64,000 nucleotides of DNA from CAADGL01 sp964643885. Lineage in GTDB: Bacteria > Planctomycetota > Phycisphaerae > UBA1845 > Fen-1342. The stretch covers positions 23,574 to 87,573 of the forward strand of contig CAZXUI010000009.1 in assembly GCA_964643885.1 (NCBI GenBank). The letters run 5' to 3'. The position numbers and the translations under genes are program-made. The notes below the pieces were generated by a model. The model saw nothing but the letters and a program-made list of their open reading frames with translations. It was not told where the DNA came from and did not search any database. Below are positions 63,859-64,000 of the stretch, in pieces (within the stretch, counting starts at the first letter, position 1; each line of letters begins with the position of its first letter).

Positions 63859-64000
63859 ACCGGTCAGAGACCGGTCCCCCAATCTGACCGGTCAGAGACC
63901 GGTCCCCCAATCAGACCGGTCAGAGACCGGTCCCCCAATCAGACTGGTCAGAGACCGGTCCCCCAATCAGACCGGTCAGAGACCGGTCCCCCAATCTGAC
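63859..64000 (+). repeat. 28-bp tandem repeat running off the window
   Basis: Five units of 28 bp (63859-63886, -63914, -63942, -63970, -63998) beginning ACCGGTCAGAGACCGGT, plus the start of a sixth. Each unit holds two ACCGGT palindromes. Units differ by at most two bases. Degenerate relatives precede it from about 63830. No spacers, so not CRISPR. Confidence 0.9.

Noticed and set aside
63859..64000. Repeat array as CRISPR
   Set aside because: Units are contiguous 28-bp copies with no unique spacers, and no cas gene is present.

Overview
This is a GC-rich bacterial chromosome segment that looks planctomycete. The evidence is two exported PEP-CTERM proteins, two prepilin-like proteins of the planctomycete type (F-T-L-[IV]-E-L-L leader and a late H-x11-DG motif), an ECF sigma factor of the planctomycete kind, and many HTH-receiver, HDOD and HD-GYP signalling proteins. 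No rRNA or tRNA gene was recognised. Most genes are chromosomal housekeeping or envelope functions; the clearly accessory parts are short.

Layout. 1-11.3 kb: a 5'-truncated M1 metallopeptidase; a tandem pair of PEP-CTERM proteins; a PilZ-like protein divergent from a CpaE-like protein; ExoD; Mn superoxide dismutase; and a tight run of HTH protein, lipoprotein, exported membrane-anchored protein and amidohydrolase, followed by a small membrane protein. 11.3-11.95 kb: repeats, including copy 1 of a 275-bp perfect repeat. 11.95-20.6 kb: an HDOD/GAF histidine kinase coupled to an HTH-receiver protein, MnmG, two prepilins, an SDR oxidoreductase and a YhhQ/VUT transporter. 20.6-25.6 kb: a mobile and repeat-rich island with an internally deleted IS1182-like remnant, kynureninase, and an intact IS110/IS1111-type element inserted in copy 2 of the 275-bp repeat.

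25.6-38 kb: ThiE with an N-terminal extension, a dGTPase-like HD hydrolase, an Ala/Ser-rich solenoid-like exported protein, an ECF sigma/anti-sigma/exported protein operon, a low-GC HEPN-type gene coupled to tryptophanase, a membrane protein, a PAS histidine kinase, a lipoprotein and IspD. 38-45 kb: a FlgI-like lipoprotein with a HEAT-like insertion, an RluB-type pseudouridine synthase, a bifunctional-nuclease-family protein, a dual-specificity phosphatase, a TauE/SafE permease and ribosomal protein S1 with a clear terminator. 45.3-47 kb: a three-gene accessory module (TIGR04255-like, unknown, DUF7689-like) in which the first and third genes each carry one in-frame stop. 47-52.2 kb: a pseudopilin, an HD-GYP protein, a divergent UDP-xylose pathway pair (UXS and UGD), and an AmrS radical SAM protein.

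52.2-60.9 kb: a minus-strand type VI secretion operon, tssJ-tssK-tssL-tssM-tagF, which supplies the envelope complex and baseplate connector but no sheath, tube, spike or ATPase genes. 61-64 kb: a GbsR/MarR regulator overlapping pyrE, an ECF sigma factor, a 30-residue membrane protein with a strong terminator, REP-like hairpins, and a 28-bp tandem repeat that runs off the end. The most interesting items are the IS1111-type insertion with its empty-site copy and possible bridge-RNA region, the decaying accessory trio, the solenoid protein, the FlgI/HEAT protein, the HEPN gene and the T6SS operon.
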